A DNA stretch of 64,000 nucleotides from NCBI RefSeq assembly GCF_008364765.1, contig NZ_VTUY01000006.1, positions 53,168 to 117,167 on the forward strand, in the 5' to 3' direction. The stretch comes from Bacillus sp. CH30_1T (GTDB taxonomy: Bacteria > Bacillota > Bacilli > Bacillales > Bacillaceae_B). Within the stretch, counting starts at the first letter, position 1. Each line of letters opens with the position of its first letter. This document shows positions 44,365 to 52,801 of the stretch, in pieces. Made by a program: the position numbers and the translations under genes. The notes under the pieces were generated by a model, which did no database searches, was not told the DNA's origin, and saw nothing but the letters and a program-made list of their open reading frames with translations.

Positions 44365-44769
44365 ATGGCCATCAACAACCCGTATGCAGTATACCAGAAC
44401 AATTCGGTCAACACCGCATCACCAGGTGAACTCACCCTTATGCTCTATAACGGAAGCCTGAAATTTATTCATATCGCGAAAATAGCGATTGAAGAAAAAA
44501 ATATTGAACTGAAAAATACCAATATCCAAAAGACCCAATCCATCGTAAATGAATTGATGGTTACATTGAACACGGATCTTGAAGTCTCACAGAACCTCAT
44601 GTCCCTTTACGACTACATTAACCGTCGCTTAACAGAAGCCAATATCAAGAATGATATGGCGATTTTAGAAGAAGTTGAGGGTCTCATCACTGATTTCCGT
44701 GACACATGGAAACAAGTCATTCAACTGAACCGTCAGAAGCAGCATTCCGGACATGGTGGACAGGCGTAA
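44365..44769 (+). CDS. fliS: Flagellin export chaperone FliS
   Basis: 134 residues. NPYAVYQNNSVNTASPGELTLMLYNGSLKFI is the FliS signature; the four-helix bundle binds the flagellin C-terminus and, in Bacillus, promotes its secretion and thereby FliW release. Its stop overlaps the fliT start. Confidence 0.95.
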   Translation: MAINNPYAVYQNNSVNTASPGELTLMLYNGSLKFIHIAKIAIEEKNIELKNTNIQKTQSIVNELMVTLNTDLEVSQNLMSLYDYINRRLTEANIKNDMAILEEVEGLITDFRDTWKQVIQLNRQKQHSGHGGQA

Positions 44770-45116
44770 TGAACTCTGTCCTTCTTTGCTATACGATCAC
44801 GAAGCAATTGAAAGAAGCATTGGAACAGGTGACTGATGTAAACAGGGAAGCTACGATTGAGGAAGTGGAATCTCTTTTAGAAAAAAGACAGAGTGTACTT
44901 GGGACAATCAAGCCGCCTTATACTCAGGATGAGCAGGAGCTCGGCAAGCAGATGATTGCCTGGAACCGGCAGATTGATCGGCAGTTGGCTCAACTGCGTT
45001 TAGAAATCAAGCGAGATATGAATGGGTTGACGAAGAAAAAAACTTCCGTTCAAAAGTATTCAAATCCATATGAATCCCTGCAATATGATGGAATGTTCTA
45101 CGATAAAAAGAAATAG
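44769..45116 (+). CDS. fliT: Flagellar protein FliT
   Basis: 115 residues starting MNSVLLCYTITKQLKEALEQV, helical and charged with C-terminal KKKTSVQKYSNPYESLQYDGMFYDKKK as in Bacillus FliT, a FliD export chaperone. The ATG at 44769 shares its first base with the fliS stop (TAATG), so translation is coupled; a longer frame into fliS is not used. Confidence 0.88.
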   Translation: MNSVLLCYTITKQLKEALEQVTDVNREATIEEVESLLEKRQSVLGTIKPPYTQDEQELGKQMIAWNRQIDRQLAQLRLEIKRDMNGLTKKKTSVQKYSNPYESLQYDGMFYDKKK

Positions 45117-45124
45117 GTGGTTCT

Positions 45125-45514
45125 TTGATAACGAAACTAGACGAAAAACAGTACGAATTGGTCAGCCAATACGTCGGTTTGCTTGATATAATCGAAGAAG
45201 CACTGAAGTACGTTGTAGCAAGCTTCACTGATTTAAGTAAAACAGAGGGGGACATGCTCCTTTCAGAAGTCTTCCTGACCGTTGAGCAGATTTCAGAATG
45301 CAATCCCTTGTTAATAGAAATATTTAATGGGAGCGAAGGCATTCAGAGGGCTCTAATCCAATTTGAAACCGTTACGGATCCGGTATGGAGATTGGATGGG
45401 CAGTTAGAAAACAACATAGACAAACAAAGTATTGTGCAGGAAATACTGTCACCCGCATTTTCTACATGGAAAATGACAATTGAAAAAGAACTAAATCCCT
45501 ATTTAACACACTAA
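45125..45514 (+). CDS. Uncharacterised helical protein, end of fliD operon
   Basis: 129 residues, acidic, predicted all-helical, without signal or membrane segment. The TTG start has AGGTGG five bases upstream and lies 8 bp after fliT, so it is co-transcribed with the flagellar cap operon and ends at its terminator. I do not recognise a family; a flagellar chaperone-like or regulatory role would fit the position (inference). Confidence 0.7.
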   Translation: MITKLDEKQYELVSQYVGLLDIIEEALKYVVASFTDLSKTEGDMLLSEVFLTVEQISECNPLLIEIFNGSEGIQRALIQFETVTDPVWRLDGQLENNIDKQSIVQEILSPAFSTWKMTIEKELNPYLTH

Positions 45515-45538
45515 GCCTCGGATTCCCGAGGCTTTTTT
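45513..45538 (+). terminator. Rho-independent terminator of fliDST operon
   Basis: AAGCCTCGG-ATT-CCCGAGGCTT with a six-T run, overlapping the end of the unknown gene. Confidence 0.9.
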
Positions 45539-45557
45539 CATTTGTCAAATACTCTCA

Positions 45558-45566
45558 TGCTATAAT
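45558..45566 (+). promoter_or_regulatory. Extended -10 promoter of mmcQ/yjbR-like gene
   Basis: TGC-TATAAT, a full extended -10, 27 bp before the start codon; no good -35 is visible. Confidence 0.55.
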
Positions 45567-45593
45567 AATAGAAAAATGCTGGAGGAAGACTTG

Positions 45594-45938
45594 ATGAAAA
45601 ATAGTCTGGTAGAAGAAATCAGAAGTCTTTGCGTAACCTACCCTGAAGTTCATGAACATATAGACGGCTTTGGACACACTTCTTTCCGGGTGAAGGACAA
45701 GCCATTTGTAATCATTGGCGAGGAGAACAATCTCTCCCTAACCATTAAAACGCTCCCCACCACTCAAGAAATCTTACTTGAGCAGCCAGGCTACACAAAA
45801 GCCCCCTACATCGGAAGACATGGCTGGGTGTTAGTAGAGACAGAGGTAGTAGTGTGGCAAGCAATTGAAGCCTTGATTCAGGAAGGCTATTTAAGAGTGG
45901 CTCCAAAGAAACTGGCAAATCAAGTACGAAACGGATGA
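45594..45938 (+). CDS. MmcQ/YjbR family DNA-binding-like protein
   Basis: 114 residues of the CyaY-like YjbR fold: ALCLxYPEVxExxxxGHxxFRVxxKxF-type start (TYPEVHEHIDGFGHTSFRVKDKPF), TKAPYIGRHGWVLVE in the middle and a C-terminal helix (AIEALIQEGYLRVAPKKL). Function unproven. ATG 45594 follows GGAGG; the earlier ATG 45576 precedes that ribosome binding site. Confidence 0.88.
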   Translation: MKNSLVEEIRSLCVTYPEVHEHIDGFGHTSFRVKDKPFVIIGEENNLSLTIKTLPTTQEILLEQPGYTKAPYIGRHGWVLVETEVVVWQAIEALIQEGYLRVAPKKLANQVRNG

Positions 45939-45944
45939 AGACAT

Positions 45945-46700
45945 ATGATCAATCTAATCACCAATGAACTCTTAAAGCAACTATCCCGTCCCCTCATGTG
46001 GATCTCCCTTGGGGTCATCGTATCCATCAATTCCATCGCATCCCTTTTTGTCTACATGCTATTCGAAGGAATCCAATTCTCCTTCTGGGAATATATGCGA
46101 ATCAGCTCAAACCTTATCATCGTTCTACAAGTCTTCTGCCTCATCATAGCCGGTGACATCGTATCCAATGAGTTTTCGTCAGGTACCATCAAGCTGCTGC
46201 TCATACGACCTGTCAATCGTGTGAAAATACTGCTCTCCAAATACTTAGCCGTTATCGTCATAGCAACCATTCTTACGTCTGCCCATTTCTTATTTTCTGC
46301 CTTACTGGGCATTATGTGGTTCTACGACAGCTTCTTTGAGTTCAACGTAAACTTTTTCCTGGTAGCGGGTGCTTATGTCCTGAGATTTATTGAACTGATT
46401 GTCATCTGTTCTGTGGCTTTCACTCTTTCTGTGCTGACGAGAAGCAGCTCCTTTGCCATTGGAACGACTCTCTTTCTGACGTTTTCCGCAGGAACTTTCT
46501 TGATTGTCATGAATGAGCGGGGAATGGAATGGGGGAGGTATTTATTGTTTGCGAACACCGATTTGCAGCAGTATTTCTTCGGGACTCCGCCTTTTGAAGG
46601 GATGACGTTTTGGTTTTCGGTTGGGGTTATTGTAATGTATTTGATTGGGTTTGGTGGATTGGCTGGGTGGTATTTTGGGAGGAGGGATGTGGATGTTTAG
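45945..46700 (+). CDS. ABC-2 type transporter permease, orphan
   Basis: 251 residues with six hydrophobic segments and the ABC-2 family motif DIVSNEFSSGTIKLLLIRPVNRVKILLSKYL. Such permeases normally pair with an ATPase encoded next to them; none is present, and the gene follows the YjbR-like gene by 6 bp. The stop codon lies 22 bp before the palindrome array of the adjacent transposase, so the region may have been rearranged. Confidence 0.85.
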   Translation: MINLITNELLKQLSRPLMWISLGVIVSINSIASLFVYMLFEGIQFSFWEYMRISSNLIIVLQVFCLIIAGDIVSNEFSSGTIKLLLIRPVNRVKILLSKYLAVIVIATILTSAHFLFSALLGIMWFYDSFFEFNVNFFLVAGAYVLRFIELIVICSVAFTLSVLTRSSSFAIGTTLFLTFSAGTFLIVMNERGMEWGRYLLFANTDLQQYFFGTPPFEGMTFWFSVGVIVMYLIGFGGLAGWYFGRRDVDV

Positions 46701-46722
46701 TTGGGGATCTAATATTTGGGGT

Positions 46723-46810
46723 TCAGCTGCTGAATAAGTGGAGTTATTCACCTGCTGATTATTGACTATAATTCAGCAGGTGAATATCATAGTAATTTCA
46801 GCAGCTAAAC
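46723..46810. repeat. Regular palindrome array, block 1 (4 units, 25-bp period)
   Basis: Thirteen-bp units at 46723, 46748, 46773 and 46798: TTCAGCTGCTGAA, TTCACCTGCTGAT, TTCAGCAGGTGAA, TTCAGCAGCTAAA. Each is separated by exactly 12 bp of AT-rich, unrelated sequence. Central bases run T,T,A,A, so units 1/4 and 2/3 are inverted partners; units 2 and 3 form a 14-bp perfect stem (46746-46759 with 46774-46787) that includes a compensatory G-to-C / C-to-G change. Confidence 0.93.
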
Positions 46811-46903
46811 TGATAATGAATCTGTTTCAATTACACTCTGCTGGCAGGAATATTGAGTACAAATGTCGAATAAAGAAGAATCTAAAATTGAAAGGAAGTT
46901 GCT

Positions 46904-47449
46904 ATGTACCACAAAAGAGAATGGTCTCCAGGATTTATCTACCATATTACCGCCCGGGGAAACCGGAAATATACAATCTTTCGCAATAAAGACGATCGCT
47001 TAAAATACTTGGAGATTGTAGAAGATGCAAAAGAAAAATATCCCTTTATACTTCACTCCTATTGCCTCATGACCAATCACGTTCATCTCCTGATCGAAAC
47101 GAAGAATCATCCCCCAGGTAAAATCATTCACTTTATTCACTACCGCTATGCCCGTTATTTCAATAAGAAGAATGGTTTCAATGGTCACCTTTTTGAGGGG
47201 CGATTTAAGTCAGTCATCATAAAAAATAATAAGCAAATGATTGATACCAGTTGCTACATCCACCTTAATCCGGTACGAGCCGGTATATGTCCGACTCCTG
47301 AGAGTTACCAATGGTCCAGTTATCGTTCTTTTATAACTAATCGCACCAACAAACATGTCCAAACGGAGAAAATACTTTCTTATATGAATAATGGCTCTAA
47401 GAGTCATTATAAATTTTATGTGGAGATCAAGTTACATCAATTTACTTAA
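46904..47449 (+). CDS. REP-associated tyrosine transposase (HUH, Y1_Tnp family)
   Basis: 181 residues. Family motifs are YHITARGNRKYTIFRNKDDRLKYLEIV, SYCLMTNHVHLLIET (the HUH metal-binding pair) and CYIHLNPVRAGI (region of the nucleophilic Tyr in RAYT proteins), then QWSSYRSF. RAYTs are single-domain relatives of IS200/IS605 TnpA that cut and join single-stranded DNA at short palindromes (REPs) flanking their gene. AAGGAAG lies before the ATG. Here the gene is bracketed by two blocks of regularly spaced 13-bp palindromes, the likely substrate. The coding sequence appears intact. Confidence 0.92.
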   Translation: MYHKREWSPGFIYHITARGNRKYTIFRNKDDRLKYLEIVEDAKEKYPFILHSYCLMTNHVHLLIETKNHPPGKIIHFIHYRYARYFNKKNGFNGHLFEGRFKSVIIKNNKQMIDTSCYIHLNPVRAGICPTPESYQWSSYRSFITNRTNKHVQTEKILSYMNNGSKSHYKFYVEIKLHQFT

Positions 47450-47476
47450 CGTTTTAATATGGAGGTCACCAAAAGG

Positions 47477-47639
47477 TTCAGCAGCTGAATAAAAGCTAAT
47501 ATTCAGCAGCTGATTTTCTATAATAATCTAACTGCTAAGTTTTAATTAAAGTTCAGCTGCTGAAAATAAACGAAAATTCAGCAGTTGAATTCTGCCAATT
47601 ATTTAGCTGCTGAAAAAATTCAAAAAATCAGCAGCTGAA
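47477..47639. repeat. Regular palindrome array, block 2 (7 units, 25-bp period)
   Basis: Units at 47477, 47502, 47527, 47552, 47577, 47602 and 47627: TTCAGCAGCTGAA, TTCAGCAGCTGAT, TCTAACTGCTAAG (degenerate), TTCAGCTGCTGAA, TTCAGCAGTTGAA, TTTAGCTGCTGAA, ATCAGCAGCTGAA. Every spacer is exactly 12 bp and AT-rich. Central bases run A,A,T,T,A,T,A, again pairing as inverted partners (1/4, 2/3, 5/6). The sixth unit is the exact reverse complement of the last unit of block 1. Confidence 0.93.
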
Positions 47640-47870
47640 CCGAGCGGACTCACTCAAACCTTCACAAAACCGCCCCAAACCATTCACAATTCCTCCAAAT
47701 TCCCACCGTTTATTCTCTTCAAAAAGTGAGAAAATAATAATATAAAGAGTGAGGCGATCCCTACATACTCGCAACCATCACCTCACTCTTTCATTCTCCA
47801 ATCCCACACCCATCAACACTCTCGACACCATATTACAAACTTTACTAAAAATTGACGAAAAATTTAGAAA
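47640..47870. other. Intergenic region before hpf
   Basis: C/A-rich stretch with no start codon plus ribosome binding site combination and no clear structure; TTGACG at 47852 could be part of a vegetative promoter. Confidence 0.4.
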
Positions 47871-47896
47871 GTTTAAGGAGGAATAATTGAGGGAAT
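47871..47896 (+). promoter_or_regulatory. Sigma-B-type promoter of hpf
   Basis: GTTTAA-N14-GGGAAT matches the sigma-B consensus GTTTAA-N12-14-GGGWAW, 45 bp upstream of hpf. In B. subtilis hpf (yvyD) is a general stress gene. Confidence 0.75.
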
Positions 47897-47941
47897 GGAG
47901 AATATATAAACATAGCTTTATTTTTAAAAGGAGGAGTTTAC

Positions 47942-48520
47942 ATGTTGAACTACAACATTCGAGGCGAGAACATTGAGGTAACTCCAGCGATTCGCGAACA
48001 CGTGGAGAAGAAGATTGGCAAGTTAGACCGTTACTTTAATGAAACTCCTGATGCAAATGTACATGTTAATTTAAAAGTGTATCCTGATAAAAATACGAAA
48101 ACTGAAGTGACTATTCCAATGCCGCAATTAGTGTTACGTGCAGAGGAACGCAACACGGATATGTATGCGGCCATTGATCTGATTGTAGATAAATTGGAGC
48201 GTCAAATTCGCAAACATAAAACAAGAGTGAACCGTAAAATGCGTGAGAAGGGCAGCCCGAAGGAGTTTTTCGCGGCTCAGGAAGATCTGAATCACGTTTC
48301 TCCAAATGGTGCAGCTGCGGTTGAACTGGAGGAAGAGGACGATACGGAAGTAGTAAGAACGAAGCAGTTCAATCTTAAGCCTATGGACAGTGAAGAAGCG
48401 ATCCTTCAAATGAACATGCTGGGTCATACATTCTTCATCTTCACGGACGCAGAGACCAACGCAACAAATATTGTGTATAAACGTCGTGACGGGAAGTATG
48501 GCTTGATCGAAACAAACTAA
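47942..48520 (+). CDS. hpf: Long-form ribosome hibernation promoting factor
   Basis: 192 residues. N-terminal HPF/RaiA domain ([48 protein letters not shown]) and C-terminal dimerisation domain ([54 protein letters not shown]). It pairs 70S ribosomes into 100S dimers in stress or stationary phase. GGAGG lies before the ATG; own terminator. Confidence 0.97.
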   Translation: MLNYNIRGENIEVTPAIREHVEKKIGKLDRYFNETPDANVHVNLKVYPDKNTKTEVTIPMPQLVLRAEERNTDMYAAIDLIVDKLERQIRKHKTRVNRKMREKGSPKEFFAAQEDLNHVSPNGAAAVELEEEDDTEVVRTKQFNLKPMDSEEAILQMNMLGHTFFIFTDAETNATNIVYKRRDGKYGLIETN

Positions 48521-48527
48521 TAACCTT

Positions 48528-48561
48528 AAATCCTGCGGTCACTGCGACCGCAGGATTTTTT
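48528..48561 (+). terminator. Rho-independent terminator of hpf
   Basis: AAATCCTGCGGTC-ACTGC-GACCGCAGGATTT stem with T run. Confidence 0.92.
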
Positions 48562-48630
48562 AATTTCTAAGGAGGTTTTTTCCATTTTTTGTCGAAGTTT
48601 GAAGGTAGACAAAATTTAGGGGGATACCAA

Positions 48631-49740
48631 GTGAGAGATCCAAGACTAGAGAGGTTGGCAGAGGTACTGCTTACCCATTCCTTGAAATTAGTAGAGGGGG
48701 AGAAGCTCTTTATAATGGGAGAGCATTCGACAAAACCGCTTGTAAAGGAGGTTCTCCAGAAAGCGTATGAGATGGGGGTGATTCCATACTATGAGCTCGG
48801 CGAACAGGAGTTACTGCGTATCATGGCCACCCATGCGAAACCGGAACAAATGATTCTGCAAAATAAATGGAATATGGATAAATATCAGGATATCGATGCG
48901 TTTCTCAATATTTCAAGCGAAGCAAATGATGCAGAGATGAGTGAAGTACCGGCCGAACAGTGGCAACTCCTCATGCCTCATATGAAAGAATCCAATGACT
49001 ATCTCATTCAAAATAAGAAATGGGTTCTATTAAACTATCCAAACCCGTCACTCGCCCAGAAAGCGAAGATGAGTTATGACACGTTCTTCGATTATCTTCT
49101 AGAAGTCTGTACTGTGGACTATAAGCAAATGGAAGAAGCCCAGAAGCCTCTTAAAGAGCTGATGGATAAAACCGATAAAGTACGCATTACCGGCGAAGGG
49201 ACGGACCTTACGTTTTCCATCAAGGATATTCCGTCTGTCATGTGCTTTGGAGAGCGGAATATTCCGGACGGAGAAGTGTATACAGCTCCCGTGAAGGATA
49301 GTGTAAATGGGACGATTACATACAATACGCCGACACTATACCGCGGATTTTCTTTTGACAATGTTTCTTTGATGTTTGAGAACGGGAAGATCGTGAAAGC
49401 CACGGCTGATAAAACGAAGGAATTGAACGATATTCTGGATACAGATGAAGGTGCCCGTTTCATTGGGGAGTTTGCCCTTGGTGTAAATCCGAAGATCAAT
49501 GAGCCGATGCTCGATATCTTATTTGACGAAAAAATAAACGGCAGCTTCCATTTCACACCAGGACAGGCCTATGAAGGGGCGGATAATGGAAACCGTTCGA
49601 ATGTACATTGGGATATGGTCTGTATCCAGCGTCCGGAATATGGCGGAGGAGAAATTTACTTCGATGATGTTTTAATTCGGAGAGATGGGTTATTTGTAGT
49701 AGAAGAGCTAAAAGGATTAAATCCTGACGCTTTAATTTAA
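48631..49740 (+). CDS. M29 family thermophilic-type aminopeptidase
   Basis: 369 residues. RDPRLERLAEVLLTHSLKLVEGEKLFI at the N-terminus, and catalytic-domain motifs MCFGERNIPDGEVYTAP, LGVNPKI, HFTPGQAYEGADNGNRSNVHWDMV and GGEIYFDDVLI holding the metal ligands and catalytic Tyr region. It removes N-terminal residues from peptides in the cytoplasm (AmpS/aminopeptidase T group). GTG 48631 with AGGGGG seven bases upstream fits the family N-terminus better than TTG 48589. It is followed 14 bp later by the DUF1028 gene. Confidence 0.9.
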   Translation: MRDPRLERLAEVLLTHSLKLVEGEKLFIMGEHSTKPLVKEVLQKAYEMGVIPYYELGEQELLRIMATHAKPEQMILQNKWNMDKYQDIDAFLNISSEANDAEMSEVPAEQWQLLMPHMKESNDYLIQNKKWVLLNYPNPSLAQKAKMSYDTFFDYLLEVCTVDYKQMEEAQKPLKELMDKTDKVRITGEGTDLTFSIKDIPSVMCFGERNIPDGEVYTAPVKDSVNGTITYNTPTLYRGFSFDNVSLMFENGKIVKATADKTKELNDILDTDEGARFIGEFALGVNPKINEPMLDILFDEKINGSFHFTPGQAYEGADNGNRSNVHWDMVCIQRPEYGGGEIYFDDVLIRRDGLFVVEELKGLNPDALI

Positions 49741-49754
49741 AGGAGGACTTCATC

Positions 49755-50591
49755 ATGACGTATTCCATTGTAGGTTATGACCCGGAAGAGAAAGAATGGG
49801 GGATTGCGGTACAATCCAAATTCCTCGGTGTTGGTTCTGTCGTACCTTTTGCGAAAGCGGGTGTGGGAGCCGTGGCTACTCAGTCTTACGCGAATACTTC
49901 GTACGGGCCTCATGCACTTCAATTAATGGAAGAAGGAAAGACGGCAGAAGAAGCGCTGGATATCATCACAAAGGATGATCCCGAGCGTCCATTACGACAG
50001 GTGGGATTGATTGATGCTGGTGGGAATCCCGCCACTTTTACGGGAGAGGGATGCTATGACTGGGCCGGTGGACAAACTGGAAAGCATTTCGCAGCTCAAG
50101 GCAATATTTTAGTAGATGAGAATACTGTAAAGGCGATGGCAGAGACATTTGAGTCGACAACCGGATCTCTTGCTGAACGATTACTTCATGCACTCGATGC
50201 CGGTCAGGAAGCAGGAGGCGATTCCCGGGGCATGCAGTCTGCTGCGCTTCTAGTAGTAAAGGAAAGCGGTGGATATGGTGGCTTCAATGATCGGTACATC
50301 GATCTCAGGGTGGATGATCACGCATCTCCTATTAAGGAACTGAAACGAATCTACTTGATGCATCAGCTCTATTTTAAAGAGTCAGAGCCTGGTAGAGTCG
50401 TATTGCTGGAAGGTGAAATCCATGATGATTTGGAGCGGGAACTTACACGTCTTGGTTATGCAAAAGAAAGACAGTCTCTTCATCAGAGCTTGAAAGACTA
50501 TCTCCATACAGAAAACTTTGAAATGCGTGAGCAGGATGAGAACTATATTGATCTTGACGTGTTGGATTATATGAAGAAGCAAGGCAGATAA
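49755..50591 (+). CDS. DUF1028 family protein (putative Ntn-type hydrolase)
   Basis: 278 residues. The N-terminal DUF1028 domain (TYSIVGYDPEEKEWGIAVQSKFLGVGSVVPFAKAGVGAVATQSYAN, GGDSRGMQSAALLVV) has the alpha-beta-beta-alpha look of Ntn hydrolases, with an extra C-terminal helical region. Enzymatic activity is not established in general. AGGAGG lies before the ATG; it is probably co-transcribed with the M29 aminopeptidase, suggesting peptide or amide processing. Confidence 0.88.
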   Translation: MTYSIVGYDPEEKEWGIAVQSKFLGVGSVVPFAKAGVGAVATQSYANTSYGPHALQLMEEGKTAEEALDIITKDDPERPLRQVGLIDAGGNPATFTGEGCYDWAGGQTGKHFAAQGNILVDENTVKAMAETFESTTGSLAERLLHALDAGQEAGGDSRGMQSAALLVVKESGGYGGFNDRYIDLRVDDHASPIKELKRIYLMHQLYFKESEPGRVVLLEGEIHDDLERELTRLGYAKERQSLHQSLKDYLHTENFEMREQDENYIDLDVLDYMKKQGR

Positions 50592-50728
50592 TAGAAAGCT
50601 TTTCTCAGGATAGGTATTTTATCTTGAGGAGGGCTATTTTTTATGAGAATCTATAATTGATTCACTGTATGTGTTAACAATATTGAGGATATAATAGATT
50701 CATAATGAATAGAGTGGGGTGGAGAGTG

Positions 50729-52657
50729 TTGACTGATGTTGGCCGAAATGATCCGTGCCCTTGTGGAAGCGGGAAGAAATATAAAAAATGTTGCGGTGGG
50801 GTGAATGTCGCTCAGTTGGATCATCTGATTCTTGAAGATCTCGAGCGGGTTTTTGCGAATGTACTTGATTTTGCATATGAGAGGTTTGAATGGAAGCTCG
50901 AGCATGAAAAACAAAAGGTTACCAGACAACTAAGTTCTTTTAATTTTGAGACGCCTGGTGGGGACTTCCTTTTTTACACATGGTTTTTGGTCGCTTTTAA
51001 AGGAAAAGATCGCGGCACTATACTGGAAAGTTTTATCAATGAACGATTGAACACCATCCCCCGTACAAGAGTCCGGGACGTTGTAAGTCGATGGGCCACA
51101 TTTGCATTTGTCGTCGGGGAAGTGAAGGAAAACGATGGCGAAAGGATGTTAGTTGAGGATTTCATGAGTAGCGAACGGTTTGAATTTAAGGGAGTTGATT
51201 TGTCTTTTGCGATAGGAGAGACGGTGTTCACAGCTGCCATGCCTTATGAAAATGGTCAGTTTGTGCCCTTTACTACCTTTTTCAACTTAGATCCGGACGT
51301 CACAACTCTGGCCAAAAAAATCGTCGGGGATCTATTTGAAGATTCTTCAAGGGATTTGCAAGGGTTTTACAGAGAGAATTTTCTGTGTTTAATCGATTCC
51401 GTATTTGAAAAAATGCACGATGAAGAGAATTTAAGCATTGATTCCTTCACATGGAGAAATGATCTCGAAGAAAATGCTGGTCAAGAGCTTTACTCGTTTG
51501 TTATGGACCATAATCATCAAGAGGAATGGGCGTATTTGATCACAAAATATTTAAATGATTATTTTCAAATGGCGTCAGCGAGAATACGGAATCCACGCAT
51601 TTATGCGGCGGCTCTTTATTATATGTGCAGCGAAGTATTGCCGATTCTTCAGTTTACTCAAAAGGAACTTGGAACTTTCTTTGACGTCTCGCCTGCAAGT
51701 ATTTCAAATCGTTCTTATACGATCGATGAGGCGATTGGAGAGAGGATGGCCTATGATTTTTCGATGTTGGAGCAGCATGGGGAACCTTCTCTTTCATTCC
51801 TTTATGGAAACGAACCGGCTCCGACAGAGAAGACGATGTGGGAAATCATGCTGGTGACAGAAAATAGTGATGATGTAGATCTGGATCAATTCATGAGGCA
51901 GACTCGTGAAGGTGGAATCAGGCTTCCTGAGTTAACTCATAAAGAAGAAGCTCAGCAATTGATTTATGAAGCATTTGAAGCACAGCCACCGGAAAGGTAT
52001 ACCCTTTGTGAAAAAGCTTTGAAAGTCGATGCAGATTGCGCAGATGCTTATAATCTATTAGCTGAAAAAGAAAAGAGGATGGAAACAAAGCTTAAGCTTC
52101 TGGAGAAAGGCATGAGACTTGCTAAGAAAGAAATCAGGGAATGCTTTCACGACGGGACGCCTTTCTGGAAGTATGTCAGGACTCGCCCTTATATGAGATT
52201 GACCCTTAACCTTGCTCTTGCATTGAAGGAAGATTCCAGGTATGACGAGGCAATTTATTATATGAAGCAGTTGATGAAATTGAATGCTGAGGATAATCAG
52301 GGTGTACGATACGAATTGATTCCTTTACTAATTGCTTCCGGGAAGAAAAGAGAAGTGGAAGGCCTGCTGGATATGTACGAGGAAGAGTATGCATATGCTT
52401 ACTATATACAATTCTTTATGAGTATCTACTTTGAAAAGGGGAATGTGAAGGAGAAGGCAGATGCAGCAGTGGACGAAAACCCTTTTGCAATGGCCTATAT
52501 GACAGGAGTTTGGCCATTACCGGATGAGTTGCCTCGGACGTATGCGCCTGGGAGCGAAGAAGAGGGTATTGTTATAGCGAAACAGACGGGAATCCTATGG
52601 AAAGATCAGGATCTATTTCTTAAGATTATTGAAAAAGAAGGTTCACTCAGGAAGTAG
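50729..52657 (+). CDS. SEC-C motif protein with HTH and TPR-like C-terminus
   Basis: About 642 residues. [20 protein letters not shown] at the very N-terminus is a SEC-C zinc motif like the SecA tail. A middle helical region contains an HTH-like segment ([21 protein letters not shown]) shared with the next gene, and a C-terminal TPR-like half ([52 protein letters not shown]). Start TTG 50729 is preferred to ATG 50705: GGGGTGG lies before it, and a TATAAT at 50690-50695 would place transcription start at about 50702. Function unknown; SEC-C zinc motifs mediate protein or ribosome contacts in SecA. Confidence 0.8.
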   Translation: MTDVGRNDPCPCGSGKKYKKCCGGVNVAQLDHLILEDLERVFANVLDFAYERFEWKLEHEKQKVTRQLSSFNFETPGGDFLFYTWFLVAFKGKDRGTILESFINERLNTIPRTRVRDVVSRWATFAFVVGEVKENDGERMLVEDFMSSERFEFKGVDLSFAIGETVFTAAMPYENGQFVPFTTFFNLDPDVTTLAKKIVGDLFEDSSRDLQGFYRENFLCLIDSVFEKMHDEENLSIDSFTWRNDLEENAGQELYSFVMDHNHQEEWAYLITKYLNDYFQMASARIRNPRIYAAALYYMCSEVLPILQFTQKELGTFFDVSPASISNRSYTIDEAIGERMAYDFSMLEQHGEPSLSFLYGNEPAPTEKTMWEIMLVTENSDDVDLDQFMRQTREGGIRLPELTHKEEAQQLIYEAFEAQPPERYTLCEKALKVDADCADAYNLLAEKEKRMETKLKLLEKGMRLAKKEIRECFHDGTPFWKYVRTRPYMRLTLNLALALKEDSRYDEAIYYMKQLMKLNAEDNQGVRYELIPLLIASGKKREVEGLLDMYEEEYAYAYYIQFFMSIYFEKGNVKEKADAAVDENPFAMAYMTGVWPLPDELPRTYAPGSEEEGIVIAKQTGILWKDQDLFLKIIEKEGSLRK

Positions 52658-52679
52658 ATTGCCTCCAATCATGAGTGTA

Positions 52680-52713
52680 AAGAACCAGTCCGAAAACGAT
52701 TGGTTCTTTTTTC
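52680..52713 (+). terminator. Rho-independent terminator
   Basis: AAAGAACCAGTC ... GATTGGTTCTTT with T run, after the first SEC-C gene. Confidence 0.85.
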
Positions 52714-52801
52714 TTGTTCTAAAACAGTTTAAGGAACGCTTCAAATGTTATATAATGAACATTTGTGTACGGGACTCAAGAAGTTGGAGGTAAATACAAA
52801 C

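Noticed and set aside
46723..47639. Palindrome arrays as a CRISPR array
   Set aside because: The repeat is only 13 bp and self-complementary, the spacers are 12 bp and low-complexity, and no cas genes are present.
50604..50628. Terminator after the DUF1028 gene
   Set aside because: A weak nine-bp stem with a G-T pair and no immediate T tract; too uncertain to annotate.
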